Positions 29,996 to 40,706 of a stretch of DNA of 64,000 nucleotides are shown here, in pieces. Position 1 is the stretch's first letter, and the number at the start of each line of letters is the position of its first letter. A program made the translations under genes and the position numbers. The DNA comes from Acinetobacter vivianii (GTDB lineage: Bacteria; Pseudomonadota; Gammaproteobacteria; Pseudomonadales; Moraxellaceae), in contig NZ_BMDR01000005.1 in NCBI RefSeq assembly GCF_014635885.1, forward strand, positions 248,001 through 312,000, written 5' to 3'. Under the pieces are notes generated by a model. That model was not told the DNA's origin. It saw only the letters and a program-made list of their open reading frames with translations, and did not search any database.

Positions 29996-30325
29996 TTAGA
30001 TCATCATGTTGTAGTGTAGGTAATTCATAATCCACACAGAGCCGACTAAAAGTACAGCGATACATAAGATTGTGTAGATAAATGCAATAAGGTTCCAACG
30101 TTGATCAGACGATGTATTCATGTGTAGGAAGTACACAAGTTGTACAAGTACCTGAGCAACAGCAGTAATTGCAATTACTGTAACTAAAACGCCACGACTG
30201 AAACCGCCAGCCATCACCATCCCGAATGGGATGATGGTGAGGATAACAGATAGGATAAATCCAACAGTGTATTGCTTAAAGTTACCGTGTGACGCACCTG
30301 CAGCATTATGGTCATGACTACTCAT
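29996..30325 (-). CDS. cyoD: Cytochrome bo3 oxidase subunit IV
   Basis: 109 residues from the ATG at 30325 ([14 protein letters not shown]). This start overlaps the cyoC stop as TAATG, the usual form of translational coupling; the longer frame from 30370 would run inside cyoC. Three transmembrane helices are visible (GFILSVILTIIPFGMVMAGG, VTVIAITAVAQVLVQLVYFLHM, and the C-terminal IYTILCIAVLLVGSVWI). It assists assembly of the oxidase. Confidence 0.94.
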   Translation of the reverse strand: MSSHDHNAAGASHGNFKQYTVGFILSVILTIIPFGMVMAGGFSRGVLVTVIAITAVAQVLVQLVYFLHMNTSSDQRWNLIAFIYTILCIAVLLVGSVWIMNYLHYNMMI

Positions 30326-30945
30326 TAGAGAACTCCCAGTAAGTAAACGACGCTGAATACACAGATCCAAACGATGTCAAGGAAGTGCCAGAACAAGCTT
30401 AAGCAAGCAAGACGACGTGTATTCGGTAAAGTCAAACCATTCTTTTTGATTTGATACATCAATACCAGCATCCAGACTAAACCAGAAGTTACGTGGATAC
30501 CGTGTGTACCAACCAAAGTAAAGAACGATGATAAGAATGCACTGTGAGTAGGACCGTGGCCTTCGTGTACAAGGTGATGGAATTCATAGATTTCCATACC
30601 AATGAACGATGCACCAAAAAGGAATGTAATGAATAACCAAGTGATCACTTGATTTACATTCTTTTTATAAGATGCAAGTACAGCAAAACCAAATGTTACC
30701 GATGAGATCAATAAGGCAAATGTTTCAGTTAAAACGAAACCTAATGAATCATGGAACAGGTCATATGCACTTGGGGTTCCTGGCGGGATATGACTGCTTA
30801 ATACAGCGAACGCAATGAAGAGTGATCCGAAAAGAATCAAGTCACTCATCAAGTATGTCCAGAAACCAAAGACCGTTAAGTCCGTATCATCATGTTCATG
30901 ATGACCATCGTGGCCGTGGTTGTCGTGATGAAGTACTTCAGCCAT
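30325..30945 (-). CDS. cyoC: Cytochrome bo3 oxidase subunit III
   Basis: 206 residues with five transmembrane helices and a His/Asp-rich N-terminus ([15 protein letters not shown]). Family marks are [31 protein letters not shown] and [16 protein letters not shown]. It supports the catalytic subunit. It begins 4 bp after cyoB and its stop overlaps the cyoD start. Confidence 0.96.
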   Translation of the reverse strand: MAEVLHHDNHGHDGHHEHDDTDLTVFGFWTYLMSDLILFGSLFIAFAVLSSHIPPGTPSAYDLFHDSLGFVLTETFALLISSVTFGFAVLASYKKNVNQVITWLFITFLFGASFIGMEIYEFHHLVHEGHGPTHSAFLSSFFTLVGTHGIHVTSGLVWMLVLMYQIKKNGLTLPNTRRLACLSLFWHFLDIVWICVFSVVYLLGVL

Positions 30946-30949
30946 TTCC

Positions 30950-32941
30950 TTAGTCCTTCTTCAAGTGTTTTTCAAGTAAAGCATAGCGTTCGTTTTCAAT
31001 ACGCTCAACTTCAGCAGCAGGAACGTAGTAGTCAACATTCTTGGTGAATGAGCTTACGATCAAGCTAACAACAGCTGAAACGAATGAAACAACAACAAGC
31101 CACCAAATATGCCAGATAAGTGCAAAGCCAAGTAATGTAATGAACATTGCAATGACAAAACCAGCAGCACGATCAGTCGGCATGTGGATGTCTTCATATT
31201 TAGTGTTACGTGCGTATGCTACACCATTTTCTTTGTCAGTCCAGAAACGGTCAACACCGCTAGCTTCTGGTACATGTGCAAAGTTATAGAATGGAGCAGG
31301 AGATGACGTTGCCCATTCAAGGGTACGGCTATCCCATGGATCGCCAGTATGGTCCATGTTGTCCTTACGTTGTAAGAAACCAACGATGATTTGCATCAAG
31401 AAGCATGCAATACCGATCGCAACAAGAACAGCACCGAATAACGCGATAGCCAAGTACGGATCCCATTCTGGGTTGTCATATGTATTCAAACGACGTGTCA
31501 TACCCATGAAACCAAGGATATAAAGTGGCATGAATGCAAAGTAGAAACCGAAGAACCAGAACCAGAACGCAGCTTTACCCCATGCTTCATTGAGCTTCCA
31601 ACCAAACATTTTCGGCCAGTAGAAGATGATGCCGGCAAACATACCAAACACCACACCACCGATAATTACGTTATGGAAGTGAGCGATCAAGAATAATGAG
31701 TTGTGTACAAGGAAGTCCGCAGGTGGAACAGCCATCAATACACCAGTTAAACCGCCAATACCGAATGTTACTAGGAAGCCAAGCGTCCATAACATAGGCG
31801 TAGTGAAGGTGATGCGACCTTTATACATTGTGAATAACCAAGAGAAGATCTTCACACCTGTAGGAATCGCAATAACCATGGTCATGATACCGAAGAACGC
31901 GTTAACGTTCGCACCAGCACCCATGGTGAAGAAGTGGTGAAGCCATACAACGAACGCAAGAACAGTAATCGCGATAGTTGCATACACCATAGACTTATAA
32001 CCGAACAACGCTTTACGAGAGAAGGTTGCAACGATTTCTGAGTATAGACCAAATGCTGGCAATACCAAGATATATACTTCAGGGTGACCCCAAGTCCAGA
32101 TCAAGTTCACGTAAAGCATTGGGCTACCGCCAAGCTCATTGGTGAAGAAATGGAAGCCGAAGTAACGGTCAAGCGTAAGCATTGCAAGTGTACCTGTTAA
32201 TACAGGGAACGATGCAATGATTAATACAGCCGTACAAAGTGAAGTCCACGTGAAAATAGGCATATCCATCAATTTCATGCCAGGTGCACGCATTTTGATG
32301 ATGGTAACAAAGAAGTTAACACCAGATAAAAGCGTACCTAGACCAGAAACCTGAAGTGCCCAGATATAGTAGTCAACACCAACACCAGGAGAATATTGAA
32401 TGCCAGATAGAGGAGGGTAAGCCATCCAACCAGTCGCAGCAAATTCACCTAATACAAGTGAAAGCATCATCAAACCAGCAGCACCGGCGAATAACCAGAA
32501 GCTTAAAGAGTTCAATAATGGGAAAGCAACGTCACGAGCACCAATCTGTAAAGGTACAGAGATGTTCATCATACCGACAACGAGACCCATTGCCACGAAG
32601 AAGATCATGATAACACCGTGTGCGGTGAAGATCTGGTCGTAGTGGTCAGGATGTAAGTAACCTTCACCGCCGCCTTTAGCGAGGAAAAGTTGTAGACGCA
32701 TCATGATCGCATCGGCGAAACCACGCAAAAGCATGACAACAGATACGATGATATACATGATACCAATCTTTTTATGGTCTACAGTAATAAACCACTCATT
32801 CCACAAATATCCCCATTTTTTGAAATAGGTGATACCGCCTAAAACAGCAATTGCACCAAGTGCCATAAAGACCATGGTGACAAGTACAAGGGGTTCTGTC
32901 GGGATCGAATCCCACCCAAGTTTACCAAAAATCATATCCAT
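30950..32941 (-). CDS. cyoB: Cytochrome bo3 oxidase subunit I
   Basis: The catalytic haem-copper subunit that reduces oxygen to water and pumps protons. 663 residues with about 15 helices. The low-spin haem His is in [15 protein letters not shown], the Cu-B/cross-linked Tyr motif is [17 protein letters not shown], the Cu-B His pair is VWLHHFF, and the high-spin haem His lies in [23 protein letters not shown] is typical of quinol oxidases. Confidence 0.98.
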   Translation of the reverse strand: MDMIFGKLGWDSIPTEPLVLVTMVFMALGAIAVLGGITYFKKWGYLWNEWFITVDHKKIGIMYIIVSVVMLLRGFADAIMMRLQLFLAKGGGEGYLHPDHYDQIFTAHGVIMIFFVAMGLVVGMMNISVPLQIGARDVAFPLLNSLSFWLFAGAAGLMMLSLVLGEFAATGWMAYPPLSGIQYSPGVGVDYYIWALQVSGLGTLLSGVNFFVTIIKMRAPGMKLMDMPIFTWTSLCTAVLIIASFPVLTGTLAMLTLDRYFGFHFFTNELGGSPMLYVNLIWTWGHPEVYILVLPAFGLYSEIVATFSRKALFGYKSMVYATIAITVLAFVVWLHHFFTMGAGANVNAFFGIMTMVIAIPTGVKIFSWLFTMYKGRITFTTPMLWTLGFLVTFGIGGLTGVLMAVPPADFLVHNSLFLIAHFHNVIIGGVVFGMFAGIIFYWPKMFGWKLNEAWGKAAFWFWFFGFYFAFMPLYILGFMGMTRRLNTYDNPEWDPYLAIALFGAVLVAIGIACFLMQIIVGFLQRKDNMDHTGDPWDSRTLEWATSSPAPFYNFAHVPEASGVDRFWTDKENGVAYARNTKYEDIHMPTDRAAGFVIAMFITLLGFALIWHIWWLVVVSFVSAVVSLIVSSFTKNVDYYVPAAEVERIENERYALLEKHLKKD

Positions 32942-32944
32942 GTC

Positions 32945-34012
32945 TTATTCCCCTTGAGCAGCGTGTTCTGCTGCAGCATGAGTTTCTGCTGTTGCATGTC
33001 CAGCAGAATGGTCAGCACCGTGATAGTTACTCATATAGTGGTTGATGATTGTTTCAAACAATTTTGGTTCAACTGATGAGTAATAAGTCACTGGGTGTGG
33101 CTTAGTCGGGAACGGTGTCATCGCTTCAGCTTTAGCAAGCGCTTCTTCATCACCAGCAGCTTTAGCACGATTCACTAAATGCTCGATCTGATGCTTAGAA
33201 CGATCGCCATCTTTCAGCGTTGCTAACTCGGCTTGGTCAAGGATCGGTTTTTGAATGGCTTTTGTACCATGTTCATCAACAACGATTGTGTCGCCTTTAC
33301 CAGCTTTGATGTCTGCTACCCATTGTGCAAATTCTGGTTCAGTCACACTGTGTGCTTTAAAGCGCATTTGTGAGAAACCGTAACCTGAATAGTTTGCTGA
33401 GAAACCACGGAAAATACCTGGTTCATCTGCTAATAGGTGCAGGTGAGTTTGCATACCAGCCATTGCGTAGATCTGGCCACCTAACTGTGGGATGAAGAAA
33501 GAGTTCATCGTAAAGTTAGAAGTGATCTTAAAGCTTACTGGTGTTTGCTCTGGGAAGCGTACTTCATTTACCGTTGCAATGTTTTGCTCAGGATAGATAA
33601 AAATCCACTTGAACTGTTCAGCGACAGCTTGAATAGTTAATGGTGCTTTATCAGATTCTAACGGACGGTAAGGGTCGTACTTGTGGGAACCCCACCAAGT
33701 TAACCAAGCTAAAATACCAATAATAATGACAGGAACACCCCAAACAACGATCTCAATTGTCGTAGAGTGTGCCCAAGTAGGTTTATAGTCTGCATCTTTA
33801 TTCGACGCGCGATATTTCCAACCAAACCACAATGCCATAACAATTGATGGAATTACCACCAATAGCATTAAATAGATCGCAGTCATCATCAAGTTACTTT
33901 GACCTTGACCAACTGGACCTTTATTGTTTAGAAGTACCATATCACCGCCACACCCAGTTAAGAGCGCGGCCATCGCAGATAAAGACAATACAGCTAAAAT
34001 CGTTTGTCTCAT
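32945..34012 (-). CDS. cyoA: Cytochrome bo3 oxidase subunit II
   Basis: A lipoprotein (LLTGC lipobox) with two transmembrane helices and a periplasmic cupredoxin-like domain. The Cu-A ligands of cytochrome c oxidases are missing (FSANYSGYGFSQMRF in place of a Cys pair), which marks a quinol oxidase. The 355 residues include a C-terminal tail rich in His and Ala (HSAGHATAETHAAAEHAAQ) that extends past the core domain. It is the first gene of cyoABCDE, 3 bp before cyoB. Confidence 0.97.
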   Translation of the reverse strand: MRQTILAVLSLSAMAALLTGCGGDMVLLNNKGPVGQGQSNLMMTAIYLMLLVVIPSIVMALWFGWKYRASNKDADYKPTWAHSTTIEIVVWGVPVIIIGILAWLTWWGSHKYDPYRPLESDKAPLTIQAVAEQFKWIFIYPEQNIATVNEVRFPEQTPVSFKITSNFTMNSFFIPQLGGQIYAMAGMQTHLHLLADEPGIFRGFSANYSGYGFSQMRFKAHSVTEPEFAQWVADIKAGKGDTIVVDEHGTKAIQKPILDQAELATLKDGDRSKHQIEHLVNRAKAAGDEEALAKAEAMTPFPTKPHPVTYYSSVEPKLFETIINHYMSNYHGADHSAGHATAETHAAAEHAAQGE

Positions 34013-34069
34013 TTTACAACCTCGGTGAAGAGTCCCATTCCCTAATTAAATTATGGGATAGCGATTAAA

Positions 34070-34123
34070 GTGTCGCGTGATTGATAAGAATTGTTTAAAA
34101 AATGCTTAGCAATCACGCGACAC
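34070..34123 (-). promoter_or_regulatory. Long hairpin at the predicted 5' end of the cyo mRNA
   Basis: Perfect 14-bp arms GTGTCGCGTGATTG (34070-34083) and CAATCACGCGACAC (34110-34123) continue past one mismatch with TAAG/CTTA, leaving a 16-nt loop. It lies about 60 bp before cyoA and just inside the predicted transcription start. No strong T tract follows, so it is more likely a leader structure than a terminator. Confidence 0.6.
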
Positions 34124-34139
34124 CGCTACGTTGTTGGGC

Positions 34140-34168
34140 ATTATGCCTCATATTGAAGAACTAAGCTA
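34140..34168 (-). promoter_or_regulatory. Candidate cyo promoter
   Basis: On the minus strand CATAAT (34140-34145) is a good -10 and TAGCTT (34163-34168) a weak -35, with 17 bp between them. Transcription would start near 34133, immediately before the long hairpin. Confidence 0.4.
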
Positions 34169-34267
34169 CTGATAAAGTGGCCTGAAATGCTTGTTTTAAA
34201 ACCCGATTTATCTTGTAGGAATTAAGGTTGAGTTAAGTTCTTTTTGTATAGATATCAATTTAATATA

Positions 34268-34298
34268 AAAGAAAAGAGGAATAAATCCTCTTTTCTTT
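34268..34298 (-). terminator. Terminator after the GYF/RDD gene
   Basis: AAAGAAAAGAGGA and TCCTCTTTTCTTT form a perfect 13-bp stem with an ATAAA loop. The A/T-rich arm provides the U tract on the minus strand, 13 bp past the stop codon. Confidence 0.8.
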
Positions 34299-34310
34299 AT
34301 TGATTTGTGA

Positions 34311-35075
34311 TTACTGTTTAATTACCTTGGTTTTTGCCAATTTATCGTGCAGAGTTTGACGATTTTTGTTCAATGCGAAGAAAGCATAATCAACAATTGT
34401 AATAAATGGCATAAACAGCAGATTTAAAATAATGAACAAAATACTGCGTAACCAAAAAGCGCGAATTGAGCTGACTTGAGTAAATGTTTCAGCATCTACA
34501 ATTTTAATTTTCGCAATTTTCTTACCAATACTCTGACCTGATTTTGCAATAAAAAAAGCCTGAATCATGAGCATGATAATCAGATAAGCAAAAATACTCA
34601 TCCATGCTTCATTCGGGATAAGGTGCATGAGCTGCTGCTGTAATTCTACAGCCTTACTTGATGCAACTTGAGCTGCCTGTAATTGCTTTTGAATTTCAAA
34701 CAATTCTTTATATTGGCTTTCGTTAAAGAAGAAAGAAGGAATAGCTGCCATTGGCAACCAAAGAATCAAGTCCAGTACTTTTGTAAGCGCACGAGAGTGG
34801 AAGGGTGCTAATTCTGGTTTGGCTTTTTGCTCAACCTTGATTTTAAAAGAAGCGTTCTCTGTTTCTGTTTTAATCGGAGCACTAAAAGGTGTGTAACCTA
34901 CAGGTTCGTATACAAGTTTACCTTGAGTAAGTTCACCAAGTGTTTTCCATTCAGTCATACCTTCGTGCCAAGCCAGATCCGTCAATAAAACTTGTTGACT
35001 GGCAAGCATTTGGTTCACTTGTTCTAAACTATAGGGACCAGCTTGTTGATTGTTACGAGCCAAGTAAATTTGCAT
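34311..35075 (-). CDS. GYF_2 and RDD domain membrane protein
   Basis: 254 residues. Residues 1-55 form a GYF_2 domain (AGPYSLEQVNQMLASQQVLLTDLAWHEGMTEW), a protein-interaction fold. After a linker, residues ~95-254 form an RDD membrane domain with three to four helices and the FWLRSILFIILNLLFMPF segment; the GQSIGKKIAKIKIVD loop is typical of RDD. Roles of RDD proteins vary and some are transporters, so no function is assigned. It lies alone downstream of a structured intergenic region. Confidence 0.85.
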   Translation of the reverse strand: MQIYLARNNQQAGPYSLEQVNQMLASQQVLLTDLAWHEGMTEWKTLGELTQGKLVYEPVGYTPFSAPIKTETENASFKIKVEQKAKPELAPFHSRALTKVLDLILWLPMAAIPSFFFNESQYKELFEIQKQLQAAQVASSKAVELQQQLMHLIPNEAWMSIFAYLIIMLMIQAFFIAKSGQSIGKKIAKIKIVDAETFTQVSSIRAFWLRSILFIILNLLFMPFITIVDYAFFALNKNRQTLHDKLAKTKVIKQ

Positions 35076-35135
35076 AATTTAAAAATCTCAATTACAAGGG
35101 GGTGTTGACATTTCAGACATGTCTTGTGTTATAGG

Positions 35136-35330
35136 CTAAAACAACCCAAACAAGGCATGAAACGTAGACAATGGCAAACCCCTTGTCAAGTTTCATAACG
35201 AAGTTTGGGGCGGTTTTTGCCATAACCCTACGGGACAAGGACATTTTTGCCACTACTACGTTATCTTGCGCAGCTGTAATCGCTGCTCATTATTTAGAAT
35301 AGCTAAATTACGTAAGCCATGCCTGCCTGA
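35136..35330. other. Structured intergenic region between ppsA and the RDD gene
   Basis: This gene-free stretch has a nested stem: CCCAAAC (35145-35151) with GTTTGGG (35203-35209), inside it TGAAAC (35158-35163) with GTTTCA (35190-35195), and inside that GACAA (35167-35171) with TTGTC (35183-35187). The plus strand continues GCGGTTTTT. A second hairpin, GCAGC/GCTGC, lies at 35270-35286. It could be a small RNA, a dispersed palindromic repeat or a degraded element. No open frame covers it. Confidence 0.45.
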
Positions 35331-35402
35331 TAGCAAAAAAATCTTGCGCCAAAAATGGCTCATGTCACAAGTATCTCTGAAGTGCCAACAGACCCTAAGA
35401 TG

Positions 35403-35435
35403 AAAAAAGACCCTACGAAAGAGGGTCTTTTTCTA
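35403..35435 (-). terminator. Terminator of ppsA
   Basis: AAAAGACCCT (35405-35414) and AGGGTCTTTT (35422-35431) form a 10-bp stem around a 7-nt loop, with T-rich sequence on the minus strand (TTTTTTCA), 8 bp past the ppsA stop. Confidence 0.9.
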
Positions 35436-35442
35436 AAAAAGA

Positions 35443-37821
35443 TTAAGCTTTCTTGATCTGTTCTTCAGCAAGGAAGAACCACGTGTCAAGCACTGAGTCA
35501 GGGTTCAATGACACAGATTCAATGCCTTGTTCCATGAGCCATTTCGCAAGGTCAGGATGATCCGAAGGACCTTGACCGCAAATACCAACGTATTTGCCTG
35601 CTTTACGACATGCATGAATTGCCATAGAAAGAAGCGCTTTAACTGCTGGATCACGTTCGTCGAACAGGTGAGAAACGATACCAGAGTCACGGTCAAGACC
35701 GAGTGTTAATTGGGTTAAGTCGTTTGAACCAATTGAGAAGCCATCGAAGTGTTCAAGGAACTGTTCAGCCAATAATGCATTGGTTGGAAGCTCACACATC
35801 ATGATCACTTTTAGACCATTTTCACCACGTTTCAAGCCGTTTTGAGCAAGTAATTCGATCACACGTTTTGCTTCAGAAACCGTACGTACGAATGGGATCA
35901 TGATTTGAATGTTGGTTAAGCCCATTTCATCACGAACTTTTTTCAATGCACGACATTCAAGTTCGAAGCAGTCACGGAAGTTATCCGAAACATAACGGCT
36001 TGCACCACGGAAGCCCAACATCGGGTTTTCTTCTTCTGGCTCGTAAAGTTTACCGCCGATCAAGTTTGCATATTCGTTTGACTTGAAGTCAGACATACGA
36101 ACGATCACTGGCTTGTCTGCAAATGCTGCTGCAAGTGTAGAAATACCTTCAACCAATTTCTCAACATAGAATTCGATTGGAGAAGAGTAGCCCGCAGTAC
36201 GCGCCATAACAGCAGCACGAGTTTCGCGTGGTAAGCTATCAATGTTCAATAATGCTTTCGGGTGTACGCCAATCATACGGTTAATGATGAACTCAAGACG
36301 TGCAAGGCCGATCCCTTCATTTGGAATCTGAGCAAAGTCAAATGCGCGGTCAGGGTTACCCACGTTCATCATGATTTTGAACGGTAATTGCGGCATAGAG
36401 TGAATTGAGTTGCGTTGCACTTCAAAGTCTAGCGCACCTTCATAAATGAAGCCTGTATCACCTTCAGCACATGAAACAGTCACTTCCTGACCATCAGCAA
36501 GAACTTCTGTTGCATTACCGCAACCGACAATCGCAGGAACACCTAATTCACGTGCAATAATTGCTGCGTGACAAGTACGACCACCACGGTTGGTCACAAT
36601 AGCAGCGGCACGCTTCATCACTGGTTCCCAGTCTGGGTCAGTCATGTCAGATACAAGTACATCACCGTCCTGTACCTTATCCATTTCTTTAATTGAGGTG
36701 ACAACGCGGACTTTACCAGAACCGATACGTTGACCGATTGAACGACCTTCACAAATTACAGTACCACGTTGTTTTAACAGGTAACGTTCCATTGTGCCGA
36801 CATTCTGGCGACTTTTTACTGTTTCTGGACGTGCTTGAACGATATAGATTTGGCCGTCATCGCCATCTTTCGCCCATTCGATGTCCATTGGAGAGCCATA
36901 ATGCTGTTCAATGATCAAAGCTTGCTTCGCTAATTCGTGAAGCTCATGATCATTTAATGCAAACTGTTGACGTTCCTGTTTTTCAACATCAACGATCACA
37001 ACTGATTTACCCGCCGCACCTTCTTCACCATAAATCATTTTCTGGTGTTTAGAACCGAGGTTACGACGTAAAACAGAATGTTTACCCGCATTTAATAATG
37101 GTTTTGATAAATAAAATTCGTCAGGGTTCACCGCGCCTTGTACAACCATCTCGCCCAAGCCGTAAGATGCAGTAATAAATACGACATCACGGAAACCAGA
37201 TTCTGTATCTAGTGTAAACATCACACCAGCAGCACCAGTTTCTGAGCGAACCATACGTTGTACGCCAGCAGAAAGGGCAACAACACTATGTTCAAAACCT
37301 TGGTGTACGCGGTAAGCAATTGCGCGGTCATTATAAAGAGAAGCAAATACTTCTTTAATCGCGATAAGAATATTATCAATACCACGGATATTTAAGAAAG
37401 TTTCTTGTTGCCCTGCAAATGAAGCGTCAGGTAAGTCTTCAGCAGTTGCCGAAGAACGTACAGCAACGGCAATGTCTGGGTTGCCGTTTGAAAGTGCTGC
37501 AAAAGCATCACGAATTTCTTGTTCTAATGTCGCAGTAAGCGGAGTGTCAACAATCCATTTACGGATTTTCGCACCAGTCTCAGCAAGTGCAATGACATCA
37601 TCAACATTGAGTTGGGTAAGTTCAGCCTGAATTCGAGCATTTAAGCCGCTTTGATCCAAGAACTCACGATAGGCAGCAGCAGTTGTTGCAAAACCACCCG
37701 GTACCGATACACCAGCATTGGATAAATGGCTGATCATTTCACCCAGAGATGAGTTTTTCCCACCTACGAGTTCGACATCGTGTTTTCCTAATTTTTCCAG
37801 ACCGATTACGCGCGCTTCCAA
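35443..37821 (-). CDS. ppsA: Phosphoenolpyruvate synthase
   Basis: Converts pyruvate and ATP to PEP, AMP and phosphate for gluconeogenesis. 792 residues: N-terminal ATP-binding domain ([35 protein letters not shown]), central phospho-His domain ([22 protein letters not shown], His near residue 416), and C-terminal PEP/pyruvate barrel ([31 protein letters not shown], then CGQGPSDHP). It is divergent from ppsR, which controls it by phosphorylation. Confidence 0.98.
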   Translation of the reverse strand: MEARVIGLEKLGKHDVELVGGKNSSLGEMISHLSNAGVSVPGGFATTAAAYREFLDQSGLNARIQAELTQLNVDDVIALAETGAKIRKWIVDTPLTATLEQEIRDAFAALSNGNPDIAVAVRSSATAEDLPDASFAGQQETFLNIRGIDNILIAIKEVFASLYNDRAIAYRVHQGFEHSVVALSAGVQRMVRSETGAAGVMFTLDTESGFRDVVFITASYGLGEMVVQGAVNPDEFYLSKPLLNAGKHSVLRRNLGSKHQKMIYGEEGAAGKSVVIVDVEKQERQQFALNDHELHELAKQALIIEQHYGSPMDIEWAKDGDDGQIYIVQARPETVKSRQNVGTMERYLLKQRGTVICEGRSIGQRIGSGKVRVVTSIKEMDKVQDGDVLVSDMTDPDWEPVMKRAAAIVTNRGGRTCHAAIIARELGVPAIVGCGNATEVLADGQEVTVSCAEGDTGFIYEGALDFEVQRNSIHSMPQLPFKIMMNVGNPDRAFDFAQIPNEGIGLARLEFIINRMIGVHPKALLNIDSLPRETRAAVMARTAGYSSPIEFYVEKLVEGISTLAAAFADKPVIVRMSDFKSNEYANLIGGKLYEPEEENPMLGFRGASRYVSDNFRDCFELECRALKKVRDEMGLTNIQIMIPFVRTVSEAKRVIELLAQNGLKRGENGLKVIMMCELPTNALLAEQFLEHFDGFSIGSNDLTQLTLGLDRDSGIVSHLFDERDPAVKALLSMAIHACRKAGKYVGICGQGPSDHPDLAKWLMEQGIESVSLNPDSVLDTWFFLAEEQIKKA

Positions 37822-37979
37822 AGTATTTACTCCACTTTTTTTGCAGTATGAATGACCATCATTGGTATGAAATTATACAAAAGTGCCTAGATTTAGTATT
37901 TTACTAAGCGACAGTCATGTTAGATGAGTTTACTATAAAGATTATAGAGCACTAAGACAAATGTTTAAGGAGAATTTTG

Positions 37980-38816
37980 ATGCCCGTAAGTAAAGAAATT
38001 AAACGGAGCGTTTTTTTTATTTCGGATGGCACCGCGATTACCGCAGAAACCCTTGGACATTCACTACTTGCGCAATTTCCAAACGTGGATTTTGATATCC
38101 ATATCATGCCTTATATTGCGACAGAAGAGGCAGCAATGGTCGCTGTGGCAGAGATCAATGCGTGTCAGTCTCGGGATGGCTCTTTACCGTTGGTTTTTGA
38201 TACGCTGGTCGATCCGCATGTGCGTGAAATTATCAATACGGCCAAAGCAGTCAATCTGGATGTGTTTGAAGGTTTAATCAGTAAATTAGAACAAGAAATA
38301 GGGGTTCCGCCAACGACATTGGTTGGACAAACGCATGCCGTAACAGATTCTGAATATTATAAGGCCCGTATCGATGCGGTACATTTCGCACTGGATAATG
38401 ATGACGGTGCGAGAACACGTCATTATGACAAAGCCGATATCATTTTGATTGGTGTGTCTCGTTCTGGTAAAACGCCAACCTCGATTTATTTGTCATTACA
38501 ATTTGGTATTCGTGTTGCAAACTATCCTTTAACCGAGGAAGATCTGGACGATAACCGTTTGCCAAAAGTGCTGCGTGAACATAAGCATAAACTGTTTGGT
38601 TTGATGATTGATGCAGAGCGTCTGGTGGCAATTCGTAATGAGCGTAAGGCCAATAGCCGCTATTCAAGCTTTAGTCAGTGCCAGATGGAACTACGTGCGG
38701 TTGAAGGCATTTATATCTCGGAAGGGATTAAATATCTCAATGTCACCGAGATGTCGATTGAAGAAATTTCAACACGTGTTTTACAGATGACTGGTTTAAA
38801 ACGTCGTATTGGTTAA
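37980..38816 (+). CDS. ppsR: PEP synthase regulatory protein (kinase/phosphorylase)
   Basis: A DUF299-family bifunctional enzyme that inactivates PpsA by ADP-dependent threonine phosphorylation and reactivates it with phosphate. 278 residues from the ATG at 37980, which has AGGAG 7 bp upstream; the TTG just before it is unlikely. The P-loop is ILIGVSRSGKTPTSIYL near residue 155. FFISDGTAITAETLGHSLLAQFP marks the N-terminus. The divergent ppsA-ppsR pair is standard in gammaproteobacteria. Confidence 0.96.
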   Translation: MPVSKEIKRSVFFISDGTAITAETLGHSLLAQFPNVDFDIHIMPYIATEEAAMVAVAEINACQSRDGSLPLVFDTLVDPHVREIINTAKAVNLDVFEGLISKLEQEIGVPPTTLVGQTHAVTDSEYYKARIDAVHFALDNDDGARTRHYDKADIILIGVSRSGKTPTSIYLSLQFGIRVANYPLTEEDLDDNRLPKVLREHKHKLFGLMIDAERLVAIRNERKANSRYSSFSQCQMELRAVEGIYISEGIKYLNVTEMSIEEISTRVLQMTGLKRRIG

Positions 38817-38832
38817 ATAGGTGCTTCAATCG

Positions 38833-38862
38833 AAAAGCGTGGTCGAAGTGCTACGCTTTTTT
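38833..38862 (+). terminator. Terminator after ppsR
   Basis: AAAAGCGTGG and CTACGCTTTT (one G-T pair) form a 10-bp stem around an 8-nt loop and are followed by T residues. Confidence 0.8.
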
Positions 38863-38893
38863 ATTTCCAGAATGACAAGAACAGGAAAATAGA

Positions 38894-39610
38894 ATGAAAA
38901 GACTGGTACTTCTTCTACCACTTCTTGTGGTTTCGCAAACCTATGCAGAAACATTGGCGCAGTTTGAGAAAAAGCTGATTCAAAAATATGCGAATAAAGA
39001 CTTTTATCAGGTCAATCAGGCAATCGAGTCAGATATCGTTCATAAAATAGAGAATGACCCTGCCAGCTTCAATTATTCCTTTCCCGCTTTTGAAGACCAT
39101 TACCATGTGCGTATTCAGTTTTCACAAGATAAACAGTTAAAGTTTTATACTTTTGATGTGGGCGGTGGCGGAACGATGGGGGAATACTCATCCTATGTGC
39201 AAACTCAAAAGAGCGGGAAAACTCATTTAACACCTGTCGAGACAGGCTTGATTTTTGATGTTAAACAAACTGTATTAACGAAAAAACCTGTTTATTTGGT
39301 GAATAGTTATTATAAAGGTAGCAGTTGTATTGGCGCTTATACGATTGATGCTTTGCAGCCGACTCAAACGGGACTGATTCAGACAGTAAAAATATTCCAG
39401 ACCAAAACCAAATTACTGGATCGCATACAGGTCGATTTTGATTGTAACAATCATGAAGGTCCGAATGATGTTCCTGACTATATTCGTAGTGATAAAAATC
39501 TGAATCATATTGATATTATGCTGCTGGATAAAAATGGAAAACCACAAGCCAAGTATTTGCGTTATCGTAAAACCAATACGGTTTATCAGTATATCGGTGT
39601 CGTGAAGTAA
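38894..39610 (+). CDS. Secreted hypothetical protein, 238 aa
   Basis: The N-terminal signal peptide (RLVLLLPLLVVSQTYA, cleavage before ETLA) predicts export to the periplasm. The mature ~220 residues are polar with alternating beta-strand character, a Gly-rich loop (DVGGGGTMGEYSSY) and two Cys (GSSCIGAYTI, VDFDCNNHEGPND) that could form a disulfide. No domain was recognised. The gene is monocistronic, following the ppsR terminator. Confidence 0.75.
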   Translation: MKRLVLLLPLLVVSQTYAETLAQFEKKLIQKYANKDFYQVNQAIESDIVHKIENDPASFNYSFPAFEDHYHVRIQFSQDKQLKFYTFDVGGGGTMGEYSSYVQTQKSGKTHLTPVETGLIFDVKQTVLTKKPVYLVNSYYKGSSCIGAYTIDALQPTQTGLIQTVKIFQTKTKLLDRIQVDFDCNNHEGPNDVPDYIRSDKNLNHIDIMLLDKNGKPQAKYLRYRKTNTVYQYIGVVK

Positions 39611-39652
39611 GCATCATTTGAAAAAATAATGCTTACTTTCAGATAGCAGCAT

Positions 39653-40657
39653 TTAGCTGTTCTTAAGATCCATCAACAGGCTAAAGTTTTCTAAACGTTT
39701 CTCTGTGTCGTAAATATCACAGGTGAAAATAAACTCATCAACCTCATATTGGCTGGCGATTTTATTTAAACCCGCTTTAACGGTTTCTGCCGAACCGATT
39801 TGAGCCATAGCATAGAAATTCTGAATGGCAAGCTGCTCAGCACTGGTTGCCAGACCTTGAGTAGATTCAACAGGTGGCTTGAGTTTCAAGCTGTGACCAC
39901 GGATCAAATTCAAGATACGTTGATACGAACTGGTTGCCAGATATTGTGCTTCTTCATCTGTCTCAGCAACCACGGTAGGGACGCCCATTGAAACATAAGG
40001 CTTGTCCAGATATTCAGAAGGCTGGAAATTATCTCGATAGATTTCGATTGCTTGACCTAACATTCGTGGGGCAAAATGCGAGGCAAATGAATAGGGCAAT
40101 CCAAGCTTGGCCGCAAGCTGAGCGCTAAATAAGCTTGAGCCTAATAACCAGACAGGAACGTGGGTATTTTGCCCAGGTGTAGCAATAATGCGCTGATTAG
40201 GCTGTGGGGCTTTGAAATATTGTAAAATTTCCAGCACATCTTGTGGGAATTGATCTTCAGTTTCCTGACGGCCTCGGCGTAACGCACGCATGGTCATCTG
40301 ATCTGTACCAGGTGCACGACCCAAGCCCAGTTCAAAACGGTCTGGATACAGGGTTGCCAATGTGCCGAATTGCTCAGCAACAACCAGTGGCGCATGGTTT
40401 GGTAACATGATACCGCCTGAACCCAAGCGGATCTTTTGCGTATTTGCAGCAATAAAACCCAATAAAACCGCCGTAGCAGAACTGGCAATTCCATCCATAT
40501 TGTGATGTTCTGCCAGCCAAAAGCGTTCATAACCTAGCTTTTCGGCATGCTGTGCGAGCTCCAAAGCATGGCGTAGTGAAAATTCAATACTCTTATCATC
40601 TCTAACAGGGGCTAATTCCAAAATAGAGAACTTTATATCTTGTAGTGTTTTCATCAT
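39653..40657 (-). CDS. Luciferase-like (LLM class) flavin-dependent oxidoreductase
   Basis: 334 residues with the bacterial luciferase-like barrel: [72 protein letters not shown], and GMPT-like [13 protein letters not shown]. It resembles the YhbW branch, reduced-flavin monooxygenases of unknown substrate. Two tandem ATG codons (40657, 40654) make the exact start uncertain. Two near-identical 22-bp palindromes lie just upstream, which suggests tight control by a repressor encoded elsewhere. Confidence 0.9.
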   Translation of the reverse strand: MMKTLQDIKFSILELAPVRDDKSIEFSLRHALELAQHAEKLGYERFWLAEHHNMDGIASSATAVLLGFIAANTQKIRLGSGGIMLPNHAPLVVAEQFGTLATLYPDRFELGLGRAPGTDQMTMRALRRGRQETEDQFPQDVLEILQYFKAPQPNQRIIATPGQNTHVPVWLLGSSLFSAQLAAKLGLPYSFASHFAPRMLGQAIEIYRDNFQPSEYLDKPYVSMGVPTVVAETDEEAQYLATSSYQRILNLIRGHSLKLKPPVESTQGLATSAEQLAIQNFYAMAQIGSAETVKAGLNKIASQYEVDEFIFTCDIYDTEKRLENFSLLMDLKNS

Positions 40658-40672
40658 TACATCTCAAAACTA

Positions 40673-40694
40673 TATATCGAAATACTACGATATA
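40673..40694. promoter_or_regulatory. Operator copy 1 upstream of the luciferase-like gene
   Basis: TATATCG (40673-40679) and CGATATA (40688-40694) are perfect arms around 8 bases. The 22-bp element matches the copy at 40707-40728 at 18 positions and starts 16 bp from the start codon. Confidence 0.65.
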
Positions 40695-40706
40695 AGTTTG
40701 AGTTTG

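Noticed and set aside
35136..35330. Possible transposase remnant between ppsA and the RDD gene
   Set aside because: Six-frame reading gives frequent stops and no transposase motif, and no terminal repeats or target duplication were seen.
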